64,000 nucleotides of DNA from Legionella_C sp048541585 (GCF_048541585.1 NZ_CP183303.1:1488001-1552000); one strand, 5' to 3'. Positions 46,831-56,515 are shown, counted from the first letter of the stretch. Notes: a model not told the origin generated them from the sequence alone. Made by a program: numbers and translations.

Positions 46831-47472
46831 GTGTTTGATTTAGATGGTTATTCTCATAAGTATGACAATTTAAATCAATTAGAGACACAAGATTCTTTTG
46901 CTGAAGAAAATTCCTTTAGACCGAATATAGATAAAACATGGGGTTTATTTACCTGGTATCATTTTAATTATGTTGTCCCCGATTTTAATAAGCGACTAAC
47001 TTCTACTTTTCAATCCAATCAAATTTTACAGGCCTCAACCCTTGTCGGACGTAAAGTTATTGTTGCCGCCAATTATTTACTAATTGATAAAGAGTCTTCT
47101 TGTCATATACTTGTTGAAATTATCACAAAAGTAAATAAGATCATTGCCTATATTTATGATTGTACAGGCAGATTAATACGTAAACTTTTATTAGGTGAGC
47201 AGCCAGCAGGTTTTTTAGAATTTGAATGGGATTTACTCGATCAACAAAGCTTGCGGATTTCGGCTGGTAAATACTTAATAGATGTTTTTGGGTTTATTGA
47301 AAGCAGAAAAATTTCTTTAAAAACTTTAATTATAGCCAATGTCAATGGTGTAAATTTAGGTCAAAAATTAGGCGAGATCAAATTAAATATTGCAGGCATT
47401 GGCGATGTAAGCTTAGAGCAAGTTGAATTTATTGCCAATAAAAATCATGAAACATTCCCATACCTTAGTTAA
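46831..47472 (+). CDS. FlgD-like protein (hook-cap-like C-terminal fold), orphan
   Basis: A 213-residue protein starting at GTG, six bases after GGAGAG. From about residue 65 the sequence follows flagellar hook-capping protein FlgD: LQASTLVGRKVIVAANYL, IAYIYDCTGRLIRKLLLGEQ, PAGFLEFEWDLLDQQ and ISAGKYLIDVFG. The final NIAGIGDVSLEQVEFIA also fits. The FlgD N-terminal signature with conserved Gln and Asp residues (LQNQDP) is absent; the first 60 residues are unrelated. No flagellar genes are nearby. It may be a second, diverged FlgD or a protein recruited to another role. Confidence 0.6.
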   Translation: MFDLDGYSHKYDNLNQLETQDSFAEENSFRPNIDKTWGLFTWYHFNYVVPDFNKRLTSTFQSNQILQASTLVGRKVIVAANYLLIDKESSCHILVEIITKVNKIIAYIYDCTGRLIRKLLLGEQPAGFLEFEWDLLDQQSLRISAGKYLIDVFGFIESRKISLKTLIIANVNGVNLGQKLGEIKLNIAGIGDVSLEQVEFIANKNHETFPYLS

Positions 47473-47617
47473 AAGTTTGTAATCCGCTCATTTTGTTAAA
47501 CTAAATTCCTATTTAATTAAAATAAGCAATTGAAAATAATTAATTTTATGCAAGCGATCTTAAAGTCTAAAAAAAATTAAGTTAGTATAAGCGCATCTTA
47601 AACATTATTAATTACCT

Positions 47618-48916
47618 ATGGCTGAGCCAATAATTAATTGCCCAAGTTGCAAGAATGAAGTCAAATTAACCGAGTCTTTGGCAGCGCCTTTGGTTGAATC
47701 TATAAAAGAACAATATCAATTAGAACTTGCGCAAAAAGATTTAGAAATTGCGACAAAAGAAGAATTTTATAGAAAAAAAGAAGCACAATTAAAAGAAGCC
47801 CAGAAAAATCTCACTCACCAAATTGAAGCGCAAGTTCAAGAGCAACTGCAAAAAGAACGTATCTCTATAGCTAATGAAGAAGCAAGGAAAGCAAAACTGG
47901 TACTAGGAAATGAATTAGAAGCTAAATCGCAAGAACTAATTGAGTTGCAGACTATTTTAGCATTACGTGAAGAGAAATTAGCAAAAGCTCAACAAGTTCA
48001 AGCCCAATTGTTAAAACAACAACGTGAACTTGAAGACGCTAAACGTGAAATGGATTTAACAATTGAAAAAAGTATTCAAGAAGGCTTAGCTGAAATTAAA
48101 GTAAAAGCCCAACGTGAAGCAGAAGATGCCCTTCAACTTAAGGTACAAGAAAAAGAAGAGACCATTTTTGCAATGCAAAAGCAAATTGAACAATTAAAAC
48201 GAAAAGCTGAACAAGGTTCACAGCAATTGCAAGGCGAAGTACAAGAATTAATGCTAGAAAATATGCTACAAACTAAATTTCCAACTGATGTTATTGAACC
48301 TGTAGCTAAAGGTGAATTTGGTGGTGATATTCTCCAGCGTGTTTTTGCTTTAAGTGGACAACATTGTGGCACAATTTTATGGGAATCAAAGCGAACTAAG
48401 CATTGGAATGAGCATTGGCTTACAAAATTACGTGATGATCAACGCGTTGCTAAGGCAGAAATTTGTGTGATAGTTAGTCAGGCATTACCAATACATGTTG
48501 AAACGTTTGAGCAGATAGAAGGTGTTTGGGTAACCCACCCACGAGCTGCATTTCCAGTAGCGATGGTTTTAAGACAAACATTATTAGAAATTGCTATGGT
48601 ACGTAAGGCATCAGAGGGGCAACAAACCAAAACAGAGCTTGTTTATCAATACTTAACGGGCCCACGTTTCAGACAACGTATTGAAGCTATTGTCGAAGCT
48701 TTTTCTACTATGCAATCTGATTTAGAAAAGGAGCGTAAAGTTATCCTTAAACAGTGGGCAAAACGCCATGAGCAGATTGAACGTGTTATGCAAGCAACGG
48801 TTGGAATGTACGGTGATTTGCAAGGTATAGCTGGTAAATCTTTACAAGAAATCTCAGGACTTGAATTCGCTGCGTTAGAAAACGATGATACAGCAGTTAA
48901 AGAAGTCATTGCTTAA
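47618..48916 (+). CDS. DUF2130 protein (zinc-finger-like N-terminus, coiled coil, nuclease-like C-terminus)
   Basis: A 432-residue protein. A CPSC motif near residue 9 (INCPSCKNEVKL) looks like half of a zinc site. Residues about 25-200 are an uninterrupted coiled coil rich in Glu, Gln and Lys. The C-terminal part has TILWESKRTKHWNEHWLTKL and RVAKAEICVIVSQALP, reminiscent of a PD-(D/E)XK nuclease core. This is the usual DUF2130 layout; the biological role of the family is not established. It stands alone, with AT-rich flanks. Confidence 0.8.
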   Translation: MAEPIINCPSCKNEVKLTESLAAPLVESIKEQYQLELAQKDLEIATKEEFYRKKEAQLKEAQKNLTHQIEAQVQEQLQKERISIANEEARKAKLVLGNELEAKSQELIELQTILALREEKLAKAQQVQAQLLKQQRELEDAKREMDLTIEKSIQEGLAEIKVKAQREAEDALQLKVQEKEETIFAMQKQIEQLKRKAEQGSQQLQGEVQELMLENMLQTKFPTDVIEPVAKGEFGGDILQRVFALSGQHCGTILWESKRTKHWNEHWLTKLRDDQRVAKAEICVIVSQALPIHVETFEQIEGVWVTHPRAAFPVAMVLRQTLLEIAMVRKASEGQQTKTELVYQYLTGPRFRQRIEAIVEAFSTMQSDLEKERKVILKQWAKRHEQIERVMQATVGMYGDLQGIAGKSLQEISGLEFAALENDDTAVKEVIA

Positions 48917-49034
48917 TTATAGCTAAAGTCGTTATCACTTCTTATTAATTTAGCATCTTAGAGTTTAATTGTGACAATTCTTATATTACTATCCGTTTTT
49001 CCCTCCATAGGAAGTAGATAATACATTTTTAGCC

Positions 49035-50237
49035 TCACCTTCGCTTAGATGATAAATTTTCTGCCTCATCGTCGTTTTGCAGTTCTTCAAATTCCTTAAG
49101 TAGATTATATTGTTGTTTTAAATCTTGTAAGTCTTGTTTAATATGTACGCTACTTGTATTAGTTGACTTCTCAGCCTCAAGTTCTTTTAATTTCTGCTGC
49201 GCTTGTTTAAGCTTTGGTGCTAAGGTTCGTCTAATTTGTTGAATTAATGCTTTTTCCTGAGCAGCTTTATCTACTATTTTCTGTTCTGCGGTATTAAATT
49301 TAAGATTGTAAAGTTGGTTTAACAATAGGTAAAGTTGTGATGTATTTTGCATCGTTTCTTTTATTTCATCTTCTGTAGCTTTATCAACTTCTTCAGTAGT
49401 GTCATTATTATTTTTTTTATCTTCATAATTTAATACTATAGATTTTGCTTTACTTAACTCTGAATCCATTTTATCAAAATAACTGAAATCAAGAGTATCT
49501 TCTTCATTTAAGCTCTCATTTACAGTGCTCATTGTAGAACGCATAGTATTTAATTGTGTTGTCGTGCTATTGACCATGTTTAAGAAATTAGTTCGACTAG
49601 GAGCATGCGATATATTGAGCGTTTGCGCAGCATTAACCAAATTATTCATTGTTGTATTAGTGGTTTGAAATTGCTGTTGAACGGCCTGATTATTTATTCG
49701 TAAGGTTGTTAATTGTTGAGTTAATTGAGCTAATTGATTTTGATGCGTAGATAATTTATTGATTAATATAGATATTTCTTTTTCAAGGACTTTTAAGTCT
49801 TCTAATTTAGCTAAGACGTTTTCAGTAGTGCCAATAACTTTTGCAGGTTTTTTATTTTCACTTAAAGTTTTATCGATTTGCGTTTGAATTGATTCTAAAA
49901 ACCTTCTAAATTGCTCATCACTCTCAGCAAGCCTCTTAAGCATATAGGCTAATAATTGTAGTTGAGCTATCTGTTCTGCAGTGATCTGCTTAACGAGGTT
50001 GTCTTTTTGTTCAATAATTTTATTTACCTCAGTTAGTATTAGATTTCTAGTTTTTTCGCCATCAGGTGATTTTAAAAAAGAGATTACTTGTTGAACATTT
50101 TGTAGACCATGCTGCGATTCAAGATCACTATCTTTTATGGTGTCTTGCAGCCAATTGTAGATAAATTGATCATAAGGAGAAGAGGTTAGTGTATTAACGG
50201 ACATTAAGTCATTATTATTTAAAGGTGAAAATCCCAT
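49035..50237 (-). CDS. Unknown coiled-coil protein (candidate effector)
   Basis: A 400-residue, almost fully helical protein without membrane segment or signal peptide. Heptad-like stretches occur at about 110-215 (LEDLKVLEKEISILINKLST) and 330-390. The C-terminus is acidic (EFEELQNDDEAENLSSKRR), resembling E-block type Dot/Icm secretion signals. Gln, Asn and Thr are abundant. No homology is recognised. It is a monocistronic gene divergent from the PHA synthase gene. Confidence 0.65.
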   Translation of the reverse strand: MGFSPLNNNDLMSVNTLTSSPYDQFIYNWLQDTIKDSDLESQHGLQNVQQVISFLKSPDGEKTRNLILTEVNKIIEQKDNLVKQITAEQIAQLQLLAYMLKRLAESDEQFRRFLESIQTQIDKTLSENKKPAKVIGTTENVLAKLEDLKVLEKEISILINKLSTHQNQLAQLTQQLTTLRINNQAVQQQFQTTNTTMNNLVNAAQTLNISHAPSRTNFLNMVNSTTTQLNTMRSTMSTVNESLNEEDTLDFSYFDKMDSELSKAKSIVLNYEDKKNNNDTTEEVDKATEDEIKETMQNTSQLYLLLNQLYNLKFNTAEQKIVDKAAQEKALIQQIRRTLAPKLKQAQQKLKELEAEKSTNTSSVHIKQDLQDLKQQYNLLKEFEELQNDDEAENLSSKRR

Positions 50238-50682
50238 AACTTTAACTCACTATAAAAACTTAAATTAACAAGACTCTAGAGTACTTATAGTTATTAATTA
50301 GTACAATTAGTACTAATTATATACCAATGTTAAGTTTTTTTAGTAAAATCCTAAGTTTTTATCTTGGTTATATTTTAAAAAGCGGTAATAAATTAATTAA
50401 TAAATGCGTAGATAGTTATTAGTTAAGACATAAATAGGTTCTAAGTAGTACTGGCAATATGTTTAGTTATATTAAACAACTTAAGTCCCAAGGCTTGCAC
50501 TTTTGCAAAATAGTTAATTATTTATAATTTAGGTGAGATAAATGGTAAATCTTGTAAACAGTCCTTATTTAAGAGGGCTTTTAGTTACCATATTAAAATT
50601 AGCATAATACTGGTTTTACCCTAGTTTATTAACTATAAATTAATATTAATTAACTTTGGATTTAGCTCTAGGGAAATATAGC
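50238..50682. other. Intergenic region between divergent genes
   Basis: A 445-base AT-rich spacer without an open frame of note. It must hold promoters for the coiled-coil gene and for phaC, but no clear -35/-10 pair stands out. An AGGGA at 50668-50672 serves as a weak ribosome binding site for the ATG at 50683. Confidence 0.45.
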
Positions 50683-52476
50683 ATGAATAGGTCAGAAAAA
50701 AAGGAAGTTTCAGATTTCTCAAGCTTGATACCTGGTGAAGATTACTTACTAGGCAATACCGATAAACCTAATTATGGAATACCTGTTAATGAACTAAATA
50801 ATTGTTTTAATGTTATTAATAAGCTATTTCAAGCAAATCTTGCCAAAATAAGCTTAGGGATAAGCCCTGCTTCTCTAGGAAGTGCTTATTGTGCCTGGAT
50901 TTTACAATTAGCTCAATCACCAGGTCATTTATTAGCTCTTATTCTTTACCCGCTAATGCATAATAATGAAAGTATTCACTACAAACGATGTAGTGAGCAG
51001 CTTGGTAACGAAGCTGATGTTCGTTTTTGTAAAGAGAATTGGCAAGCCTTGCCTTGGCATGTGTATGCAGAGGTTTTCCTGCAAGTTGAAAATTGGTGGC
51101 GATACGCTACAACTGATATTCCTGGTATATCTAACCAAGTAGAGCGCACTATCTCTTTCTGCGTGCGCCAAATACTTGATGCATTGTCTCCTTCCAATTT
51201 TATCTGGTCTAATCCTTATTTGTTTAATGAAACAATACAATCAGGTGGATTGAATTTGATTCAGGGTATGGAACTTGCCTTTGAGCATATGCTTACTCGA
51301 GTTGCTGGTATGCCACCGCCAGGGGCAGAGAATTTTATACCGGGCAAAAATGTTGCAGTTACACCTGGAAAAATTGTATTTACCAATCATTTAATTGAAT
51401 TAATTCAATATGAACCACAAACAAAAACTGTTTTTAAAGAACCAGTGTTAATTTTACCGGCGTGGATAATGAAATATTATATCTTGGATTTATCACCCCA
51501 TAATTCATTGGTCAAATGGTTGGTCGCAGAAGGGCATACCGTCTTTATTATTTCATGGCGAAATCCTGATGAAAAAGACAAAAATCTAGGCATGGATGAT
51601 TATTATCGTCTAGGGGCTATGGCAGCAATTGATGCTGTATGTAATATTGTGCCTAAAACTAGAATTCACTTGATGGGATATTGCTTAGGCGGAACACTAG
51701 CGATGATTACGGCGGCTGCAATGGCAAGGAATAATGATATGCGTATTAAAAGCCTATCTCTTCTTGCAGCACAAGGTGATTTCACTAAAGCAGGTGAGCT
51801 TATGCTGTTTATCTCTGAAAGTGAGGTCTCATTCCTTGAGAACATGATGTGGGAGAGGGGGTATTTAGACACTAAACAAATGGCAGGGTCTTTTCAAATG
51901 CTTCGCTCCTATGAACTTATCTGGTCCAAAATGGTTGATGATTACATGAGTGGTAAGCAACGAGGAATGATTGACTTACTGGCTTGGAATGCTGACGCTA
52001 CCCGCATGCCCTTTAAAATGCATACTGAATATCTTGAAAAATTATTTTTAAATAATGATTTTGCTGAGGGACATTTTAAAGTAGAAGGCGAAGTAGTAGC
52101 CCCTAAAAATATACATGTGCCGATTTTTGCAGTAAGTACTGAGAAAGACCATGTTGCTCCATGGAAGTCTGTCTATAAAATTCATTTGATGACTTATACA
52201 GATATTACTTTTGTATTAACGAATGGTGGCCATAATGCAGGAATTGTCAGTGAGCCGGGTCATAAGGAGCGTTTTTATTTTATGAAGGAGCATAAAAAAA
52301 ATATGCCTTATTTAGGCCCCAATAAGTGGCTAAAAACATCAGAAAAATATGAGGGCTCTTGGTGGATTGCTTGGCATGATTGGCTTGTGCAACATAGCAC
52401 TAAAAAGCGTGTGTCTCCGCCGATTATTAATAAAAGATTACCTAAAGCCCCAGGTACCTACGTGTTACAGAAGTAA
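50683..52476 (+). CDS. phaC: Poly(3-hydroxyalkanoate) synthase (class I PhaC)
   Basis: Polymerises hydroxyacyl-CoA into storage polyester. The length of 597 residues fits class I. The lipase-like box is GYCLGGTLAM with the catalytic Cys; the catalytic Asp is in STEKDHVAPWKSVY and the His in NGGHNAGIVSEPG. The N-terminal PhaC_N region shows LIQGMELAFEHMLTRV. A TTG at 50656 would extend it by nine residues. No phaA, phaB or phasin gene is adjacent. Legionella are known to store polyhydroxybutyrate. Confidence 0.93.
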   Translation: MNRSEKKEVSDFSSLIPGEDYLLGNTDKPNYGIPVNELNNCFNVINKLFQANLAKISLGISPASLGSAYCAWILQLAQSPGHLLALILYPLMHNNESIHYKRCSEQLGNEADVRFCKENWQALPWHVYAEVFLQVENWWRYATTDIPGISNQVERTISFCVRQILDALSPSNFIWSNPYLFNETIQSGGLNLIQGMELAFEHMLTRVAGMPPPGAENFIPGKNVAVTPGKIVFTNHLIELIQYEPQTKTVFKEPVLILPAWIMKYYILDLSPHNSLVKWLVAEGHTVFIISWRNPDEKDKNLGMDDYYRLGAMAAIDAVCNIVPKTRIHLMGYCLGGTLAMITAAAMARNNDMRIKSLSLLAAQGDFTKAGELMLFISESEVSFLENMMWERGYLDTKQMAGSFQMLRSYELIWSKMVDDYMSGKQRGMIDLLAWNADATRMPFKMHTEYLEKLFLNNDFAEGHFKVEGEVVAPKNIHVPIFAVSTEKDHVAPWKSVYKIHLMTYTDITFVLTNGGHNAGIVSEPGHKERFYFMKEHKKNMPYLGPNKWLKTSEKYEGSWWIAWHDWLVQHSTKKRVSPPIINKRLPKAPGTYVLQK

Positions 52477-52506
52477 GACTACCCAAGATAGAATGAATTA
52501 TAGCAT

Positions 52507-54456
52507 TTATTTTGGGCTAACGATTTTCATATCAGTTTGGGGCTCAGTATGTACTGATTCCATCATGGTTTGAAATGCAGAATTTTGTTGGAGGATTGAT
52601 AAAAAATTCTCCACAACCACCATCCTTTTTTTAAGTGCCTCATTTTCGAGTTCAAGTGTTTTTACACGTTGCTGTAGTGCTTCTTTTTCTTCATCAGAAA
52701 TATTTGCAGACGTTTTTTTCAAGCTTGCAACATCTACATGAAAAGTAGTCGCTAATGCATCTAAAAATTTATTTCTATTTTTATCAGTTAAAACGCCACT
52801 TTCCGTTAAATTTTCAACAAATTGATCAACATGCTGAATAAAAAATAAAGAAGCACGCTCCTCTTCTTTTGTTACTTGATATTTAGCATTTAAATATTTT
52901 ACAAAGTCCGTGAGTTTAAATTCTACAGTTTCACTGTATTGCGTCACTTCCTGTTTATGAACTGTTTTAGTTTTAGAAAATAATCCTGGGCCATCTACCG
53001 CAGGTGTTGACGAGGCTGAGTGTTTATCCGTTTGTACAGTGGTATCTGCTCTGAGTTTTTGCAATCCTTTAAAGCGTGGTATATCACCCACTGCAGCTGC
53101 TTCATACATTAAATGACTTGCAACATCATGATATCTTTTAAAGATAGGAGTAAATTTTTGATCAATCGGAAGTTGATTAAAATACCCTAAGGCAAGTAAT
53201 AGCCGGAAATTATCATTTTCAAATAAAGCCATTTGATTAGGATCTAACAACGAGGGTACACTCTTTCTTAAAAAATCAATTACATCACTAAAGTAAGTTT
53301 TCATGCAGACCTGAGGAACCACATGCGGATATTTCAAAATAAAAGGACCTATTTTGTCTGCATTTCCGAAAAAAAAATAGTTTGAAAGGCTTCCTTCTGT
53401 ATTCAAAAGCTCCCAAAAGCCATCTTTACTAAAAAAGAGATCCCCATTTTCTTCTGTAAAAACTACTATTGATAAATAATAAGGTTTATGACGGGGATTA
53501 GTACTAATTTCTCTGTACTCTGAAATCAAAGCAGGATAGATATGCGGGAATTTGGAGCATATAGTTGTAAAGCATTGTACTTCTGCGAAAAATTGGTAAG
53601 GTTCTAGTATATGGTTAATAACCCAATCTAAGTATTTGCCTTTTTGTAAAAGATTAAAAGTTGAACTATCTTTATCTAAAAATAAATCCATTAATTCCAA
53701 AATATATAAATTATATTTAGACGCACTGGAATATCCTATTTTCCCAGATAAACTATAAATTACGTTCCATAAATCATTTGTAGTGACTGCTTTTGAAAGA
53801 TTAAATTGAACAAATTTTTTTAAAACTGAAAGGTCGCCCGTAAGTTTATAGAGAACATCGTGCCAGTAATAAAGATTATAAGCACCAAACTTTTTATTGG
53901 TTATTGACTGATGTAATATCTCCAATAAGTCATCCTCAACATAATAGCGAGCAACCTTTTTAAGGGTCGAGAGATAAAGTTCTCGATTTAAATAACTATC
54001 TTGAAAGCAGGATTTATCATCATCATCATCATCATTATAAGTGACAGTAAAAGGCTCTACAATCTCTTTCAATGGTGTTCCGGTTTTCAGTTGCTCAATA
54101 ATATACCGCAATCTTCCGTAAGCATTTAAAGCTAGAAAGGCAGCTTCACCATGAAATATATCTTGAGTGAAGCCACCCGTTGCTTCACTATGACAAGGGT
54201 TTTGAAAATACTTCAAGAAATTGCTTAAATAATGAGTATATTTTGTAATTACTTGTTCATTAGGTGTTTGCTTGTAAATATCGCTCTCTATCTCTGATGA
54301 TAAACTAAATAAACCCACGCTTGAAATACCTAAATTATTTTCCATTTGTTTAAAATAAGTGGGAATTTCATTTTTTTTGGATCCTAGATCTAAAAATAGG
54401 TCAAACCTAACTGGCGTATTTTTTACGCTTTGTTCAGTATTAGAATTTCTTATCAT
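52507..54456 (-). CDS. Unknown large protein with shared C-terminal module (candidate effector)
   Basis: A 649-residue, mainly helical protein with no recognised domain and no signal peptide. An Asp run sits at about 142-147. Residues about 447-575 match, in spacing and wording, the C-terminal module of the next gene upstream: YEAAAVGDIPRFKGLQKLR, then a linker, then FKLTDFVKYLNAKY. A short coiled coil (588-620, LQQRVKTLELENEALKKR) follows. It is the last gene of a three-gene minus-strand run, 20 bases after its neighbour. The context with an SH2 protein suggests a host-directed role, but that is inference. Confidence 0.65.
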   Translation of the reverse strand: MIRNSNTEQSVKNTPVRFDLFLDLGSKKNEIPTYFKQMENNLGISSVGLFSLSSEIESDIYKQTPNEQVITKYTHYLSNFLKYFQNPCHSEATGGFTQDIFHGEAAFLALNAYGRLRYIIEQLKTGTPLKEIVEPFTVTYNDDDDDDKSCFQDSYLNRELYLSTLKKVARYYVEDDLLEILHQSITNKKFGAYNLYYWHDVLYKLTGDLSVLKKFVQFNLSKAVTTNDLWNVIYSLSGKIGYSSASKYNLYILELMDLFLDKDSSTFNLLQKGKYLDWVINHILEPYQFFAEVQCFTTICSKFPHIYPALISEYREISTNPRHKPYYLSIVVFTEENGDLFFSKDGFWELLNTEGSLSNYFFFGNADKIGPFILKYPHVVPQVCMKTYFSDVIDFLRKSVPSLLDPNQMALFENDNFRLLLALGYFNQLPIDQKFTPIFKRYHDVASHLMYEAAAVGDIPRFKGLQKLRADTTVQTDKHSASSTPAVDGPGLFSKTKTVHKQEVTQYSETVEFKLTDFVKYLNAKYQVTKEEERASLFFIQHVDQFVENLTESGVLTDKNRNKFLDALATTFHVDVASLKKTSANISDEEKEALQQRVKTLELENEALKKRMVVVENFLSILQQNSAFQTMMESVHTEPQTDMKIVSPK

Positions 54457-54476
54457 TTGCTATCTACCTTAAAAAC

Positions 54477-55469
54477 CTAATTGAAACTAAATGTTTGATC
54501 AAAAGATGTATAAGCATTTAACGTTTGCAGCTTTTGGCAAATGGCTTTCGTTCTACTACTATCTTTACCATAAATATCAGCTATACAATCCTCGACGTCT
54601 TCTTGTAGACCTAAAAATGTAGCTACGGTGCTACTTTTTTGTTTTTCACGCAAATATTCAGCGAATTTCACTACATCAAAATTAGCTTGTAAGGCGTAAG
54701 AATAACGTTTACTTTTTACTTCGGTATTCAGTTTTCTATAGCCCTCATCTAGAAAAAAAACATCTCTTCTTTTTTCAGATTTTTTCTCTACAACTCCTTC
54801 ACCTTTTAAATTAAGCAGTGTTGTAAAAACAGATCGCTCGCCACGACAGACCGCTTCGTATAAAAACAGTTCCGCAAGATGTTTGCTTTTAGAAAAATTT
54901 TCGAGTACCAGATTTAATAATGGCTTTTTTTCAACTCTAATTTGCAATAAGTTGTTACTCGTTTGTAATTGTTTTTTAATTACTAAAATAAATTCTTCTT
55001 GATAAAAGTTTTTCTTGGTGATTGTTTGTTTAGCCATGCTAGGAGCATTATTAATAGGTGCGGCATCGTCTTTATTTGTAATACCGTCATCCGTCCTATC
55101 TTTTTCTATAGTCATTTTTTTAAATTCATCTACTAATTCTTTAGTAAAAGACTGATTGCTTTCTTCCGCTTGTTTTTTTTGCAGAAAAGATAAGTCGACA
55201 CCGCTGATAGCAAAGCAAGAATTTTCAGCAAAGTAGTCATAAGCGATTTTATTACCTAAAGTTACTGCTATTTTATTTTTAAGTTCATCCGCTTCTTCCT
55301 TTGTCATGTGAGTTACAAGACAGAGTTGATTATCCAAAGCCGGTACATTATCTACTCTAAAAGCTATTGCAAATTTACTTTTTAAATAATCTTTTAGCTG
55401 GTGAATTAATAAGTCTTGCCCGCTTTCTAATCGCTGATCTGCAACGATTTCTACAATGCTGCTGTACAT
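54477..55469 (-). CDS. Unknown protein sharing a C-terminal module with its neighbour (candidate effector)
   Basis: A 330-residue protein without signal peptide. Residues 1-100 form one mixed alpha/beta unit (LESGQDLLIHQLKDYLKSKF, CFAISGVDLSFLQKKQ). Residues about 105-150 are a charged linker. Residues about 198-318 are the module shared with the 52507-54456 protein: LFLYEAVCRGERSVFTTLL, then NFDVVKFAEYLREKQ and FLGLQEDVEDCIADIYG. The stop is 20 bases before the next gene, so co-transcription is likely. No family is recognised. Confidence 0.65.
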   Translation of the reverse strand: MYSSIVEIVADQRLESGQDLLIHQLKDYLKSKFAIAFRVDNVPALDNQLCLVTHMTKEEADELKNKIAVTLGNKIAYDYFAENSCFAISGVDLSFLQKKQAEESNQSFTKELVDEFKKMTIEKDRTDDGITNKDDAAPINNAPSMAKQTITKKNFYQEEFILVIKKQLQTSNNLLQIRVEKKPLLNLVLENFSKSKHLAELFLYEAVCRGERSVFTTLLNLKGEGVVEKKSEKRRDVFFLDEGYRKLNTEVKSKRYSYALQANFDVVKFAEYLREKQKSSTVATFLGLQEDVEDCIADIYGKDSSRTKAICQKLQTLNAYTSFDQTFSFN

Positions 55470-55626
55470 ATGAAGTGCCTGGTATTTGAAAATTGTTAAA
55501 TTTTAAAACAGTAGCTACTTTAGGAGAAGACCTTAGTTTGGAAATCACTTATTTCCAAATTGGAAAAAAATTTATAATGTAGAGCACATAAATTTATTAC
55601 AAGCGATTATTCTAAGAACTAATACC

Positions 55627-56244
55627 TTAGGGTTTAAATGAGTGTTCATGACGCGTGTCTGACACTTGCGTTGATGGTAATGTGCCTATAGATGGCTCAC
55701 TTGAGCTTGGTAAGTTGTTAAATTTTTCTGCAAATTTATAGCCTGAAGATGCTTTATTAATTAAAGCCTTACTCGTATCATAGTTTTTATCAATATATCG
55801 GCCTAAATTTTCTACAAAAATTGCATCATCGCGAATTGTTTGCGTAGGTGGGTTTTTTGCAACTGCTAGGTCGTGATATGAACGTGTCTTTTTATTAAGG
55901 CCTACTTTAGGAACTATTTTATCAACGATCAACTGGTGATCATATTTTTTTATCTTACGTTTAGGACCTTGATTTTCGAGTTCAGGATCTTGACTTTCGA
56001 GTACTTTCTTACTGATCACAAAATAGGTTGTGCGCCCTGGGCTAGCATTATGAGAAGAGGGCCTTACTAAAAATGAGCCTACAGGTTGGCTATCTAATAA
56101 TTTCTCAGCCTTTTTTCTAGAAACAAAATGCAGACAGTCTAATTGTTTCCAGAACTCGCTTTTTCTCATAGGTATTATATGCTGTTTATTATACTCTTTT
56201 TCTAATTTTTCATATTTACCTTCAGCTTCTGATTCCGTGCGCAT
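55627..56244 (-). CDS. SH2-domain protein (candidate phosphotyrosine-binding effector)
   Basis: A 205-residue protein. Residues about 31-120 read as an SH2 domain. FWKQLDCLHFVSRKKAEKLL parallels the WYHGxxSRxxAExLL start, and SFLVRPS is the FLVRES motif with the phosphotyrosine-binding Arg61. TTYFVIS forms strand C, and KYDHQLIV is strand D with His103. An insertion rich in Glu, Pro and Lys (about 81-99) lies between strands C and D. The C-terminal part is polar, without known domain. SH2 domains are rare in bacteria but reported among Legionella effectors. GGGAG precedes the start region; a 9-codon frame overlaps the ATG. Confidence 0.82.
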   Translation of the reverse strand: MRTESEAEGKYEKLEKEYNKQHIIPMRKSEFWKQLDCLHFVSRKKAEKLLDSQPVGSFLVRPSSHNASPGRTTYFVISKKVLESQDPELENQGPKRKIKKYDHQLIVDKIVPKVGLNKKTRSYHDLAVAKNPPTQTIRDDAIFVENLGRYIDKNYDTSKALINKASSGYKFAEKFNNLPSSSEPSIGTLPSTQVSDTRHEHSFKP

Positions 56245-56372
56245 AATTCATTATACTCCCTTATAATTCGTAACTTAATTATACATTTTGTAAAAAAATA
56301 TGTCAATTATTGGGTTGAATATTTAATTTTTACTCTGCAGGCTAAGGTTTTTTAAGTCTGTTACGTAACACG

Positions 56373-56398
56373 TTGATTTAATGGTGTCTCGGTGAAGA
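56373..56398 (-). other. Degenerate copy of the tRNA-Arg 3' end (possible att remnant)
   Basis: The stretch starting TTGATTTAATGG at 56373 matches the 3' end and flank of tRNA-Arg at 63289 onward in the same orientation. About 20 of the first 23 positions agree, including the tRNA terminus (TGG, then GTC, CGG, GA with single substitutions). It lies on the 3' side of the tRNA at a distance of 6.9 kb, where the distal repeat of an integrated island would lie. Chance or an unrelated tRNA fragment cannot be excluded. Confidence 0.4.
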
Positions 56399-56515
56399 AG
56401 CAAGTCTTCGATTTGCCTTTTTGCTAGGGTCATTTTAGTAAACTGCTCTATTAAGCACTTAGGTGACAGTGCAGTATTAAATTTTAATTAATGAATTAAT
56501 TAATGTAGAGTCCTT

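Noticed and set aside
55537..55559. Perfect 9-bp inverted repeat TTTGGAAAT/ATTTCCAAA downstream of the SH2 gene
   Set aside because: Considered as a terminator, but on the minus strand the T-run precedes the stem instead of following it. It could be an operator, with nothing to support that.
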